From assembly GCF_043290135.1 (NCBI RefSeq), contig NC_134710.1, positions 285,327,276 through 285,391,275 on the forward strand: 64,000 nt of DNA, written 5' to 3'. Source of the stretch: Rhipicephalus microplus. Taxonomy: Eukaryota; Arthropoda; Arachnida; Ixodida; Ixodidae. Shown piece after piece: positions 20,495 through 31,321 of this stretch; positions within the stretch are counted from its first letter, which is position 1; the number at the start of each line of letters is the position of its first letter. The translations under genes and the position numbers were made by a program. The notes below the pieces were generated by a model. The model saw only the letters and a list, made by a program, of their open reading frames with translations. It was not told the origin of the DNA and made no database searches.

Positions 20495-20730
20495 ATAGAT
20501 ATGTGGGGTTTAACGTCCCAAAACCACTATATGATTATGAGAGACGCCGTAGTGGAGGGCTCCGGAAATTTCGACCACCTGGGGTTCTTTAACGTGCACC
20601 CAAATCTGAGCACACGGCCCTACAACATTTCCGCCTCCATCGGAAATGCAGCTGCCGCAGCCGGGATGCGAACCCACGACCTGCGGGTCAGCAGCCGAGT
20701 ACCTTAGCCACTAGACCACCGCGGCGGGGC
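20495..20730 (-). mobile_element. Tick tRNA-derived SINE (Ruka-like), young copy
   Basis: This is a full-length minus-strand copy very close to the consensus I infer from all copies here. It runs from ATATGTGGGGTTTAACGTCC to the head end CCACCGCGGCGGGGC. The tRNA-like head reads GGTGGTCTAGTGGCTAAGG on the minus strand, with GGGTTCGCATCCCGG as the B-box region. A perfect 16-bp target duplication flanks it. Confidence 0.95.
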
Positions 20731-20746
20731 AGATTTAAAAATGTAG
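20731..20746 (+). repeat. Target-site duplication, right copy (SINE at 20495)
   Basis: This is identical to 20479-20494. Confidence 0.92.
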
Positions 20747-23700
20747 TCGACTGTATTACAAAATTACAAGAAAATGTAATTGATCACAAGTAATCGTTTA
20801 TATGTAAAGTGTAACTCAAAGTATCTAATATTTCTCGTCCTCAGGATTGGCGTGTCTGGTAGCAGAGAATGGTGAACGGCGTACGAGCGTGTTATGGCGT
20901 TTATATAGCCATCGCTGCACACCCAAAACGTAATCTCTCGCGGATGTAAACACATAACTTTATATACTTCAGTTTCGTCATCTCTACATTTCAGACTGTT
21001 ACGTGTCGGCAAGGTCAGCGTTGTAAGAATGAAAAAAAAATGACTGTTCAGAGGTTTCAAATCGCAGTGATGTAATTATGGAAGTGGTTACGTCTACTTC
21101 AAAGAAAGTGTCATAAGCTTCCCATCGAGTATCCCTCCTACTCAGTATACGCCTACTGATTTATTACGTATAACAAGTCTGCGCAGAGTGCACAGTTGCA
21201 CATGTGCAATGTTTTGTAAGCGCTTTCGCTAAAGACCTCCCCTGCAAGTCATTTACGACAGCGCAATTGTCTCTATGTTTCTTTTTGGTCCCCCTTGTTT
21301 TGCCTTAAGGGCAGTGCGAAGCTAGAGCTGTGCACATGTAATACTTCTAGAATTTTTTGTTTAATATAAAAGGTGGCAGGTTCTCTGAGTCTTCAGTGTT
21401 TTTTTTAGCCGAGCCAAATAATAAGGGCATGGTCACAGCGGGAATGTACGCAACGGTCTTCCACGCGTTCATTTGCGAGATAAACAAAGTAAAACTATAA
21501 CAAAAGTACGCAATAATAAAGTCGGAAACTTTCTGTGTAACGATCTCTAAGCAAACTTCCGCTCAGTCAAGCCCATCGCTAATATAAGCCGCCATTTGTA
21601 GCACTGCCCCTTCACCCATTCCGGGAATGGAGATATAGACCTAGACATAACATAAGCTTGCGCAAGTATATACCGCAGTCTGCGGGCAGCATGGAAAACG
21701 GTTCTGTGAGAGGAGAAGAAAGAAACTGCACATTTGCGCAAGGGCGGTACAGCATCGCATCGTAACAGCCCTTGCAACGCAGTTCGCAAAGACCTTAGTC
21801 CTCTTCTGGCGACGGGCGCCGTAGAGATTTAGTTCTTCGTCGACGGACGCGGTGTAGCGTGATGTGCTGTGACAGCACTTCCCGGCATACTTCCTCGCGC
21901 TTGCCCTTGAATGAGCTGACCGCGTGAATTACGTGACCAGAACTTGCCGCTGTACCGACCCGAGGCACGCCCTCGTGTTTGATCGTCACCGTGCATAATC
22001 TTCCGGAAGGAGCTGACCCGCCTGGCGGCTTGCTCGCTCGCTCTCCGCACACACCCGTCCCTGTCGTGGGGCGCCGCGACACGGCGTCGTGGTATCTGCA
22101 GCTGCTGCTGCGAGCAGTTGTCCCGCGTCATGCCGTGGCCGATCACGCTGCGAGGTATGCGGCAGTCCCTTCGGCCGACGCAACATATGAAGGATGCGGC
22201 GAAGACCCGGCCCTTGCCTTGTCACGCGGCATTGCGGTTCGGCTTTCCTTCTCCTGAAACCCTCTCCCACTGTTTCGACCTCTTGTTTGAATATTGAGAA
22301 AAGACAGGCGAGAAAGAGAGCAAGAGAGAGGGTCAATACGTATGCTTCGTAGTGTCGTTATGCATCAACGTCGAGTACGCGTCATGGAGTTAGGACGCCC
22401 TTTTCTGCGCACTGTCTCGCTCGTTTGGAGAGCGGATTACAAGTGCAACAAATTCGCAAACGCCGTGCTATAAAAGTTCAATCATCTGGCTGAAAGCTCA
22501 TTCGCTTCGCTGTGCCCTTCTACTGTTTTTTGGCAATATTTCATTTTTACCTTATTCAAGGCAAGTGCTTCTTGTTCAATGTTCAAAAAGGGGGCGGGAA
22601 GCTGATCTATGAAAAAGTGGCACTTGTATCAGCGGCTTCCAAGCCTCGTTCCACCCAAGCCTTTCCATGCCTACAAACGAAATTAGTGAACGAAACAAAG
22701 GGTACGCAAACTGATTACTCTGAGCTACGACTTCAGAAACAAGGGCGTGCTTGCATTCGTATACCTCGCCCCTTTACTAACATGATCCGTGCATAAATCG
22801 GCTTGGTTTTACAAAACAGCGCTCTCGTCTTCATACGCTCTGAGCAAGTGCTAGATACAATTATAGCGTTCTTACGCGGGTAATTTGTAGCACTTGCACC
22901 TGTACGCGCACGGCTTCCTTAAATGATTATAGTTAGATGGCTGACTCGGGAGGCCTGTAACCACTGCCTGTAGGAAAGAGACATCTTGATCTTAGATTCT
23001 AACATATAGCGCTAAAGACAAGCACAGGGATGCCAACGAAGAGCCAATGTCCACGCTTCTCTTTCAGCGGTAGCATTAGAGGTGAACTAGCCCGAATTCC
23101 GCCGCCACGATCAAAGGAACAATCGCCCTCATTCTGCGCAGTGCATGCATTACTGTGCCTACATGCGAACACTCACATCTCAATGACCGCGTCTGTAAGA
23201 AGAGACAACCCTGCAACGTATATTGTGATTTGTCATCTCATGTCTCAGATGGAGGGAAATAATATTACTACTTTTTTGCAGACACTGTGAGCATTTTATA
23301 ATACTTCAAATTAAAAAAAATCTCTTATTAGGAGTTTGAGGATAGCAAAGACGCATACTTCTACGACCTGCGAAGGAGTACGGCTACCGTTAACTATAGA
23401 GCGCGGCGTAGCGCATTTGGGGGCAGGGAAAAGCGGGGTTAAATAGGAGGTCACCTTCTAAAGAAATTAGTTGCGAATCAACTGCTTCTCTTTTTCGTGA
23501 CGATTTTCCTGTTGAATCGAAGTGTCCCACGCGGACATGAATAAAGTTGTTATATTCAACAAAAAGCATGGGCACATCAATCAGGCACGTCGGCCAGGGT
23601 CCCTGTGTGGGGCACCCTTTCTATCTTTACGAGACAATAACAATGAATCTGACGGTGCACGAACGTCAAATCAAGCAATTCGCTTTGACCTCTTGGCAAT

Positions 23701-26511
23701 TTTCGAGCACTTTATAAGACCCACGCCTTATCAGATGATACAAATCCAGCTACTTTTCCTGCTTTCTTTGTTTTGTTTTCGAATTCTGTTTTCAGCACGG
23801 GCGTTCCTCGCCCACACCATTTCAAACTGCAGCAAGAGTTCGCACTGGCGAGCTTATACGGAGCATTGTCTAACGGGCTGTGTGAAGTGGCGACGCCCCG
23901 TTGGAGAGTGGCGGCCTCATTATTTTCCAGCGCCGACCGCCACACTAAGACCACCTTCGCAGCACCATTACCACCACTGCCACTCCACTGACAGAGCACG
24001 TGGGTACGGAAAGCGGTGCGTTGTGTGTCACTCCGATGAGGGCGGAGACCCCTGGTATACTCACCTTTTGCGCAACGTTTCCAAGAATAACGCGCCCCCA
24101 GCTCAGCGACGGCTTCCCAATCTCTTGATTGGTCTCGGAACGAGGAAGAGGAACACAATGGGGCTGACGTCGCGAAACCGGAGGTGGCCGCGTATCGGCA
24201 CCTCGGACCGGAAGCAAGGAAGGTCTGCGGAACGCTGATGTTTGCGCCGATCATGGAGGGCGATACTACACGCCTCGCGAACTCGCCGCCTCTTAACGGC
24301 AGCCGGTGCTTGTTTTCCTGGGCACGGACCATGCAGCGACTGCTGCTTCATTACGCTCTTTTATTTTATATCTTCAATTGGCACTCTCCAGACGAAGATA
24401 AAGAAAGAAAGCCAACGCCACTCGAAGTACGGGTTCGTCGAGACACTCGTGATGTGGTGCTTGTTGCGTTCTTTGATTATCGCTGTTGCTTTTTCCTTGT
24501 TCGGCTGGAGAATGCAGCTGAAGACTTCGGCATGGATGACACCAAATTGCGTGCCTTTTAAGGTTTGCGTGTACTTGTCTACTCAATCTCCGTGAGGAGT
24601 AGCAGGCTAGAAAGCCGCTTTCCAGGCCGACCTGTACTTGTTCTCATTAAACACCTTCTGTTTCTTCTAGTCTAAGAGCACTTAACTAATGTACATGTTG
24701 CTTATTTCAGCTCACTTAAAGGTGCGTAGACAAAAATGTATTTTTTTTTTGTTCAGGTTGGAAAACAGAATAGGAGCAATACCAAATGGCTGTTGCAGAC
24801 TTCTTCAAACCGAGGAAGCTGAAAAATCTTCTTGCATCTTCATTTACCTCATCACTTCTTTTCTGATTTAAATGCATGTTAGAATACATCACATACCGCC
24901 ACCAAGAGTATAACTGTGCGTGTAGGGGGTTCTGAATTAAACTACGTTATACGCTCTGTCGCGAACTCTTCAGGGCTATTTTGAAGATTCTGTTGCGAAG
25001 AAATTGCGCAAAACACACTCTAGTATGCATTCGCCCCCCCCCCCCTCCCATCATCAACCTCCCGATAGATTTTTTTCTTAGAATAATATCCGCTTTACCG
25101 CACAGTAGTGACTGCATGCCAACAGACTTCCTGAAAAAGCGCCGAGGTATATGCACTAAATAGTACACGACAGCGGCCTTACTCGCCCAATGAACGGGAA
25201 AACGGACAGGACATCGATAAAATGGAAAAGGACAAAGTGGGAGGCACACTTGGCCAAGTGCAAAGCCTTGGCTTCCGCGAGCAGTAGAAGTGTTGGGGCC
25301 AACACAGCCAGCGCTTTCACTGGTTTGCGTTATCGTCGAGGCAAAAATGCCGATCGCTCCTCTCGGATGAGAACTCGCCGAGGTGAAGTTGTGCCGCTGG
25401 CCACTTCTATATACAGCGGGGCTGGCGCAGCAGTGACGTTGGTCACGGGGAGTGGAACGATAATGAGTGGCGGCCGCTTAAACCTCACCGTGTAAGCATG
25501 CATCCAGTGCGCGCCGGCCTCGCTTGGTCAGCCAGCAGTGGCCTTGAAACGTGCAGCCCTTCCGTCCGTGATGGCCTAGATCAATACGAGGGCACCGCGG
25601 CTACGCCTGCAGCAGCAAGAGCACTAAAGAGCCGCCGCCGCCTCGAATGAAGCGCGTCGTCGATTGTCTTCGATGTCCCGCGGTGCAGCCACCGGCTATA
25701 TGGCAAGCTGGCCGCGGTTTCGGCCCTGTTCGGCCTGTTCGCCCCGTCCCGCCCGGTCGGCCAGTTGTGCGGCCGGCTGTGCGGTCAGTGGCGCAGAACA
25801 ATGGACCCACCCGTGCTCCCGTTGCATCACGCGGTGTCTCCAGAGCACGCAACCGCGGGTGGCTTTCCGGCCGGTGTATGAACGACGCCCGCTGTACACG
25901 CGCGAGCCCAACCGGAGAGCACCCATATGGGAGAAAAGCGCCATCCCTTTTCCTCCGCTGAGCGCCGCTTGTTACCATTGTCATTATTTATCCCCGGTCG
26001 AGTTGCTGCGGTCAGCATCATCGTATAGCGTTACTATGGTGCACTCGCTGCCGCCGCAGCGGCTTGGACCACCGCGTAGAGCGATGGTCGTGACCGACGC
26101 GGCCCATGTCTCCATTTTCCTCGGAAGGGGGCGTGTAGTAGGTGGGAGTGGGAGGATGGCTGGTGGACTGATTTTCGCGAAATACGGGCAGCACCACCCG
26201 CCTATAGGTCATCGCGCCGCGCTAACATCAATGTGAGATGCATGGTAGGAGGTGGCTGTGGTATGGCCGACCGAGGAAATACTGGTGTTCCTAAGGCTGG
26301 ATGTTGCGTAGTCTTTGTCACGCTCGACCTTGCTCATAGTCTTTATCGCATGTAAAAATACAGGCTTGCAGTAAGCGCTTCATGCGAATTAACTATTTGT
26401 TTGCTGAGCTAGCTATTGAGTTACATAAGAGATAGTGGGCCTACACTTTTATTATCCTGTGATTTCGGACACACTCTAATCGAGTGCTGTTCATTCGCAA
26501 AGATCATGATT
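20747..26511. other. Anonymous 5.8-kb stretch with CpG-rich segments
   Basis: No gene could be recognised. Segments at about 21.78-22.26, 23.85-24.30 and 25.20-26.25 kb are rich in G+C and CpG and carry overlapping open frames of 90-240 codons on both strands. The longest (23522-24238 plus, 23712-24332 minus, 25664-26236 plus) show no domain, and their low stop density is explained by base content. They could be promoter or first-exon regions. A poly-C run lies at about 25034-25047. Confidence 0.35.
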
Positions 26512-26711
26512 TCATTGATTTGTGGGGTTTAACGTCCTAAAACCACCATATGATTATGAGAGGCGCCGTAGTGGAGGGCTCCGGAAATTTTGACCACCTG
26601 AGGTTTTTAACATGCACCTAAATCTGAGCACATGGGCCAACAGCATTTTCGCCTCCATCAAAAATGCACGTGCTCTAGCCGGGATTCAATCCCGCGAGCT
26701 GCGAGTCAGGC
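26512..26711 (-). mobile_element. Tick SINE (Ruka-like), head-truncated
   Basis: The minus-strand body and B-box region are present (GGGATTCAATCCCGCGAGC), but sequence after the word GAGTCAGG is unrelated, so the A-box end of the tRNA-like head is missing. It lies directly upstream of the CR1-type LINE. Confidence 0.87.
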
Positions 26712-26993
26712 GTCTACTCTTCACGTCGATATGAAAAGTGTGGGAACTCAATCCTGGGAACATCTGCAGTGTCATGGATGGAGTGGTTGCCACTGATACC
26801 ACAATACCCCAGAAGCCATTGTATATGTATGCCATGTCCTCAATCAACGGCGCAATAGGAAGATTCGTTGGTATGGGACACCATGAAAATAATATGACAG
26901 TAACCCTCCTGACTTTATGCAGGAGAGTTGTATGCGGTCACAATCAACGGCCTATTCATCTTTCAGAAATAACAAAAATTGCACGCAATAGCA

Positions 26994-27348
26994 GGGCAAG
27001 GCTTCACCGCCAGCATGTGGCCACGGAATTTGTGCTCTTGTACTACTGCATATCCTCGCCTTGTGTCTGGAGCTATCATCAGATGAATGGTCACAGGAAA
27101 GCCTGCTGTCGGTGATATTGTCACCCGAGGCCAATCAGCGCAGTCCTAAATTTCGCTGTACAAGGGGAAATTTCACGGATTTGGTGGCCCGCTCGAGTTT
27201 CGGTTTCCCGTGCATTGAACTATACAGCCAAATCGACAGTGACAGGGAAGGCCTCGAGATACGCTCCCAACGTTTTCAGCGGCATTGGGCAAGGTTTTAT
27301 CGCCAGCATGCGGCCACAGAATAATGTGCTATTGTACGTTCTGCAAGT
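26994..27348 (+). repeat. Tandem repeat in LINE leader, ~293-bp period
   Basis: The block GGGCAAGG, CGCCAGCATG, GGCCAC, TGTGCT and TTGTAC at 26994-27055 recurs at 27287-27348. Tandem leader units like this act as promoters in some LINEs; that role here is inference. Confidence 0.65.
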
Positions 27349-27396
27349 TAGTAAAAACATTCTTATTCAAAGTGCACCACGAGTTTTCGGTGCCTG

Positions 27397-28200
27397 ATGG
27401 TGTTGCCTTGCCCAAGAGCCTTTTGTGATGGAGTGACTGAGTGCTTTGATGCTGCGTGTATGTTGGTATTGCTTCTGAGTGGGGACATTGAATTGAACCC
27501 AGGACCTAACAATTCTGCAATGCAAAAGCTACTTAAATGTCAAAAAGAAATACTTGAGGTTATGGGAACAATTAGCAAGAAGCTTGACGACTACATTGTT
27601 CGTATGGATCAGAGGTTAGTTTCAATTGAAAGTGAATGGAGTGTCTCGTCGGTAAAAGTGTACTATTTAAAGATTATGAGAAAACAGTGAATAGAATATC
27701 GGCAGGCATTGTTCAGATGCAAGCGAAACTCGATGATCGTGAAAACAGAATCAGACGTAACAATTTGGTTGTATATGGCTTGAGGGAAAGTACTGGTGAA
27801 ACGACTGAATCACTCTGCAAAACTGTTTTAGACGACATTTTTACTGCTAAAATGGGTGTCACCTTCATGGGTGTTGAAAGAATTCACCGCATTGGAACAA
27901 AGAAGCGGGGGAAGTACAGACCAGTCATACTACGGCTTTACAACTATCAAGAAAACGCTGAAATCTCAAAAATGTACACAAGTTGAAGGGTTCTGGCTTA
28001 TCAATCAGTGACGACTATTCCAAGCAGGTGCGTGAAAAAAGAAAGCCCTTATGGGAATATGCAAAATAAAAAAAGCAAATGGTCAAACACTGAAAGTTTC
28101 TTTTGATAAGCTTATCATTAACGGTAGAACTTACACTTGGGGTGGTGATGCGCAGGTTGTGGCAACAGTAAGACGTTTGTGACGCGATAACAAAGAAGTG
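27397..28200 (+). pseudogene. LINE ORF1, frameshifted
   Basis: The first frame (27397-27690) starts at a methionine. Its N-terminus is hydrophobic (residues 19-28), followed by the 2A-like motif at residues 29-37 and then a coiled-coil-prone stretch (residues 42-80: KLLKCQKEILEVMGTISKKL and on). A frameshift near 27640-27690 moves the continuation into 27636-27986, which carries KLDDRENRIRRNNLVVYGL, the signature of LINE ORF1 RNA-binding proteins. Further frameshifts near 27985 and 28068 lead to a basic C-terminal segment ending about 28180. The product would bind element RNA and form the transposition particle. It cannot be made intact from this copy. Confidence 0.8.
27481..27507 (+). other. 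2A-like ribosome-skipping motif in LINE ORF1
   Basis: Codons at these positions read GDIELNPGP, which fits the 2A consensus D(V/I)ExNPGP at every fixed residue. In known 2A sequences the ribosome fails to link the final glycine and proline and continues, giving two products. Here the upstream product would be a 36-residue hydrophobic leader (MVLPCPRAFCDG to NPG) and the downstream one the rest of ORF1. Such motifs are documented at the N-termini of some LINE proteins in sea urchins and other animals. The context LVLLLS just before it resembles the helical stretch that 2A needs. Confidence 0.85.
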
Positions 28201-28214
28201 AGACAAAAGCCCAA

Positions 28215-28890
28215 GATGTCTGAGATATTGTGTTAAAAATAAAGCTGATGATTTGGTTAGCCTTATCAAGTTAGTGAACGCTGACATAGTCACTGGGCCA
28301 GAATCTTGGCTTGACAAAGCAGTTTCGAACTCTGAAATGTTTCCTTGCAATTTTCAAACATATTGGAAAGACCGGTCAACGCATGGTGGTGGTGTTTTCA
28401 TTCTTGTAAACGATTTTTTTGATATCTGAAGAAATCTTTGTTGATAACAACGAAACTGAATCTGTTTGGTGCGGTGTAGTGCAAAATGATTGTTCTAGTT
28501 TTATTGTTGGTGCTTTTTATCGACCTCCTGTTTTTGAACCAAATGTTATGCGTCAGCGGAGAAAAATTGTCTGCACGTTTTCTAAAGAGTGTGTCGTTCT
28601 TGCTAGTGACTTTAATTTGCTGGATGCTAATTGGGATAACGGTAACAGTGTCTTAAAATCTAATGCAGTGACATATTGTGAATTGAAAACGTTGATTGAC
28701 GTGCTCGGCCTCGTGCAGTATGTTTCAAGTCCTACGCGTCGGGACAACATTCTGTATTTGTTGTTTTGTAATAACCCTGATGTCATTATTAAGACACAAG
28801 TTAGTCCCGGTATTAGAGATCCCAACGCTGTATTTGCAAAGCTAACAAGATCTCGGGTGAATGCAAAGAAATGTGAATCAAGGAGAATCA
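28215..28890 (+). pseudogene. LINE endonuclease domain, disrupted
   Basis: Broken frames encode an apurinic-type endonuclease. Recognisable words are NADIVTGPESWLDKAV (normally TETWL-like), THGGGVFILV, then in the frame from 28419 GAFYRPP, VLASDFNLLDANW (the GDFN-like block) and PGIRDPNAVF. The last block normally carries a catalytic SDH; here it reads RDP, so the catalytic histidine is gone. A frameshift near 28420 separates the halves. The enzyme would nick target DNA for target-primed reverse transcription. Confidence 0.8.
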
Positions 28891-31085
28891 TCTTTTATAG
28901 TAAAGCAAACTATGAGCAAATATCAGCTGGTCTTGAGCATCAATTTCTGTCTTTTGAATGCAGTGCAGACAAAGCAACTGTTGAGCATTTATGGCAAGTG
29001 TTTAAAAAGCGTATTAATGGGCTCATTCGGTGCCACGGCCCGAGCGTCTCAAGCAATAAACTAAGCAAAATAAAGAAACCTTAGAATAATGGACATCTTA
29101 TTAAGCTTATCAAAAAGCACAAGAGGGCCTTTTCCCTATATTGCCAAAATGAAACCCCTGAAATTTTTTTAATCAAAAATCTGACATCACTTTTTAAAAT
29201 TAAATTGAAAGGAGCCAAGAAAAAAATATTTTAAGAGTTTGGCCGATGACTTTCCTAATAAGAAGAGGTTTTGGAAGTATATGAGACGATGTGGTAATGA
29301 GAATGTCAGCCCACCAAATCTACGTTATGGTGGCGAGATTGTAACTGAGGATAGAGATAAAGCCACACTTTCCAACAACTTTTTAAAATCAGTTTTCCAC
29401 CCTCCTACACAAGTGATTGTCGCGAATAAAAAATAACAATGTTTGCCTATGGGTGAGATAGAGCTTTCATTCAATGGCATAGTGAAGTTGTTACAGCGCA
29501 TTGACTAAAGTAAAGCAACTGGCAGAGATGGCATATTACCAAGAGCTTTAAAACACTGCTCAGAGGCAGTGGCTTGTTATGTCTATGTTATCTACGAAAA
29601 ATCACTCGATGAAGGCAATCTTCCTGATGACTGGAAAATAGCTAATGTTGTGCCCATTTTAAAAAGCGGTTGTAAATCAGACGTATCAAATCACAGACCA
29701 ATTTCTCTGATGCCGATTTGTTGTAAAGTAGTTGAACATGTTCTTTTTCTGCTTTGATGAATAACCTGACTTCAATTATGTTTTAATTCCTAACCAACAC
29801 AGATTTAGACAGTGTTTTTTCATGTACACCCCAAGTAATGGAATTCTATCATGATATAGCATCAGTTTTAGATAATCGAGTACAGATTGATTGTTTATTT
29901 TTGGACTTCAGAAAGGCCTTCGATACGGTATCACACTCTATTCTGATTCAAACACTGTATAAATTGAACATTCATCAAACCATTTGCCAATGGATTGCGG
30001 ACTATTTGACTTCGCGAAAACAGAAGGTTGTTCTAGGTGGATCATGTTCATGTTCCGTTTCGGGGATATCAAGGGTACCTCAGGGTTTCGTACTCGGCTC
30101 ACTTCACTTTCTTAATTTATCAATGACATTTCGGATATCATTAGGTGTCATATTAGAATGTTTGCTGACGACTGTGTGTTGTGTACCTAACTGACCGACC
30201 AAACAGATTTCACCCAGCTTCAAGATGACCTTAATCACGTGGAGGTGTGGTGTAAAAATGATAATATGGTACTAAAAACTAATAAATGCGTTCACGTTAG
30301 TTTCACCAAAGGGGTCAATAGGTTTACAAATCAGTACATCTTAAACAATGAAGTTATTAGGAAAGAACACAAATACAAGTACTTGGGTGTCACACTTTCT
30401 CAGGATGAGGGATGGTATGAACACATTGCCAGTGTTCTCAGCAGAGCTGGAAAAGCCCTATGCTTTTTACAAAGAAATCCTAAACATGTAACCAAGGAGA
30501 TTAAACAGGCCGCGTATTGTCGCGACGTGAAGAAAGAGGTCGTATTTGAAGACGCTGAAAAGCAGCAGCGGGTCGGTATTTTTTATTTACCGTGCGCCAG
30601 AGAGTTCCTCGTCTTTCTCGTTGTTGCGTTCTGCCTAAAAGCGTGCAGATGCACGTATGCACTGTCGCCTTCGTCTTTCTCGCGGGAAGCACGTGACAAT
30701 ATTACGCCTACGTCAGACCAATACTGGAATACGCCTGTCCTACATGTGTGTGATCCGTTTCACAATGCATTAGAGCACATTCAGTCGACAGCAGCAAAAC
30801 TTGTTCTGGAAAATATGAACGAACTGAAAGCTCACAATGTATGAAAAGAGAACTTAACTGGCAATAGTTACAAGACCAAAGACGTATTATAAGATTGAAA
30901 CTATTTTGTTCAATCTATAACAAGAAAACGAGCATTAATCCTTCAGAATATTTAAAACCAGCGCATTATCATTCATCTCGTCATGACCACAAATTTAAAG
31001 TGAAGCCATAGAACCCCCGAACATATCTTTTTAAGCATTCTTTTTTTCTCAACATTTGCTGATTAAGTTGGCCGCAAGACTGAGG
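28891..31085 (+). pseudogene. LINE reverse transcriptase, disrupted
   Basis: The RT region is spread over several frames. Blocks in order: KRFWKYMRRCG (29270), SKATGRDGILPRAL (about 29509), DDWKIANVVPILKSG and SNHRPISLMPICCKVVEHVL (29623-29745), LFLDFRKAFDTV with its catalytic Asp at 29904-29906, RVPQGFVLGS (30072-30101) and FADDC at 30161-30175. A stop follows at 30188-30190. The thumb frame (30239 on) is split by the insertion at 30518-30698, then continues as YVRPILEYACP. The C-terminal HSFF motif near 31036 is followed by decay. Catalytic aspartates survive, but frameshifts near 29750-29830 and 30110 and stops disable the gene. Confidence 0.85.
30518..30698. mobile_element. 181-bp insert, probable solo LTR
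   Basis: The insert begins TGTCGCGACGTG and ends GCACGTGACA, so it has TG...CA ends and inverted termini. The flanks GTAT (30514-30517) and ATAT (30699-30702) would be a 4-bp duplication with one difference. Removing the insert and one flank restores the RT frame across the break. The start resembles the LTR at 19971. A MITE is the alternative. Confidence 0.65.
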
Positions 31086-31321
31086 ATTCATTCTATGAAG
31101 CATTGTGCCCCCCGCAATAATGCCTAAGTTAACGCTGCGGGTAATCTTCTAAATAAAAAAAGTTATCCAATATTAAGGACATCGAAGCTGGATGCACAGG
31201 AAATTAAGACAGCCGGCCTATTGCGTCGCAACGGGACTTCACGTGGCGGCAAAGTGACAGAATTTGAATAAAGACGCGTTGCGGCAGATTCCGCCCTAAA
31301 AAAGTGGCAGGTCACCTAATA

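Larger units (their letters stand above)
26720..31160 (+). mobile_element. CR1-type non-LTR retrotransposon, long but inactive
   Basis: The element runs on the plus strand. It has a leader with an internal direct repeat, an ORF1 with a 2A-like motif and an RNA-binding-type region, an apurinic-type endonuclease, and a reverse transcriptase with a CR1-like C-terminal tail. Parts are in the canonical order over about 4.4 kb. Several frameshifts and stops, a changed endonuclease motif and a 181-bp insertion leave it dead. Outer limits are approximate: no target duplication or 3' microsatellite tail was identified. Placement in the CR1/jockey group is by overall organisation and motif style. Confidence 0.85.

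Noticed and set aside
23522..24332. 238-codon plus-strand and 206-codon minus-strand overlapping frames
   Set aside because: They overlap each other in CpG-rich DNA, lack recognised domains, and the composition explains the low stop frequency.
24700..25060. Splice-site-like words (pyrimidine tracts followed by AG)
   Set aside because: Such words are frequent by chance in AT-rich DNA and no coding exon flanks them.
30518..30698. Intron inside the reverse transcriptase
   Set aside because: The ends are TG...CA with inverted termini and flanking near-duplication, not GT...AG; LINE genes are intronless.
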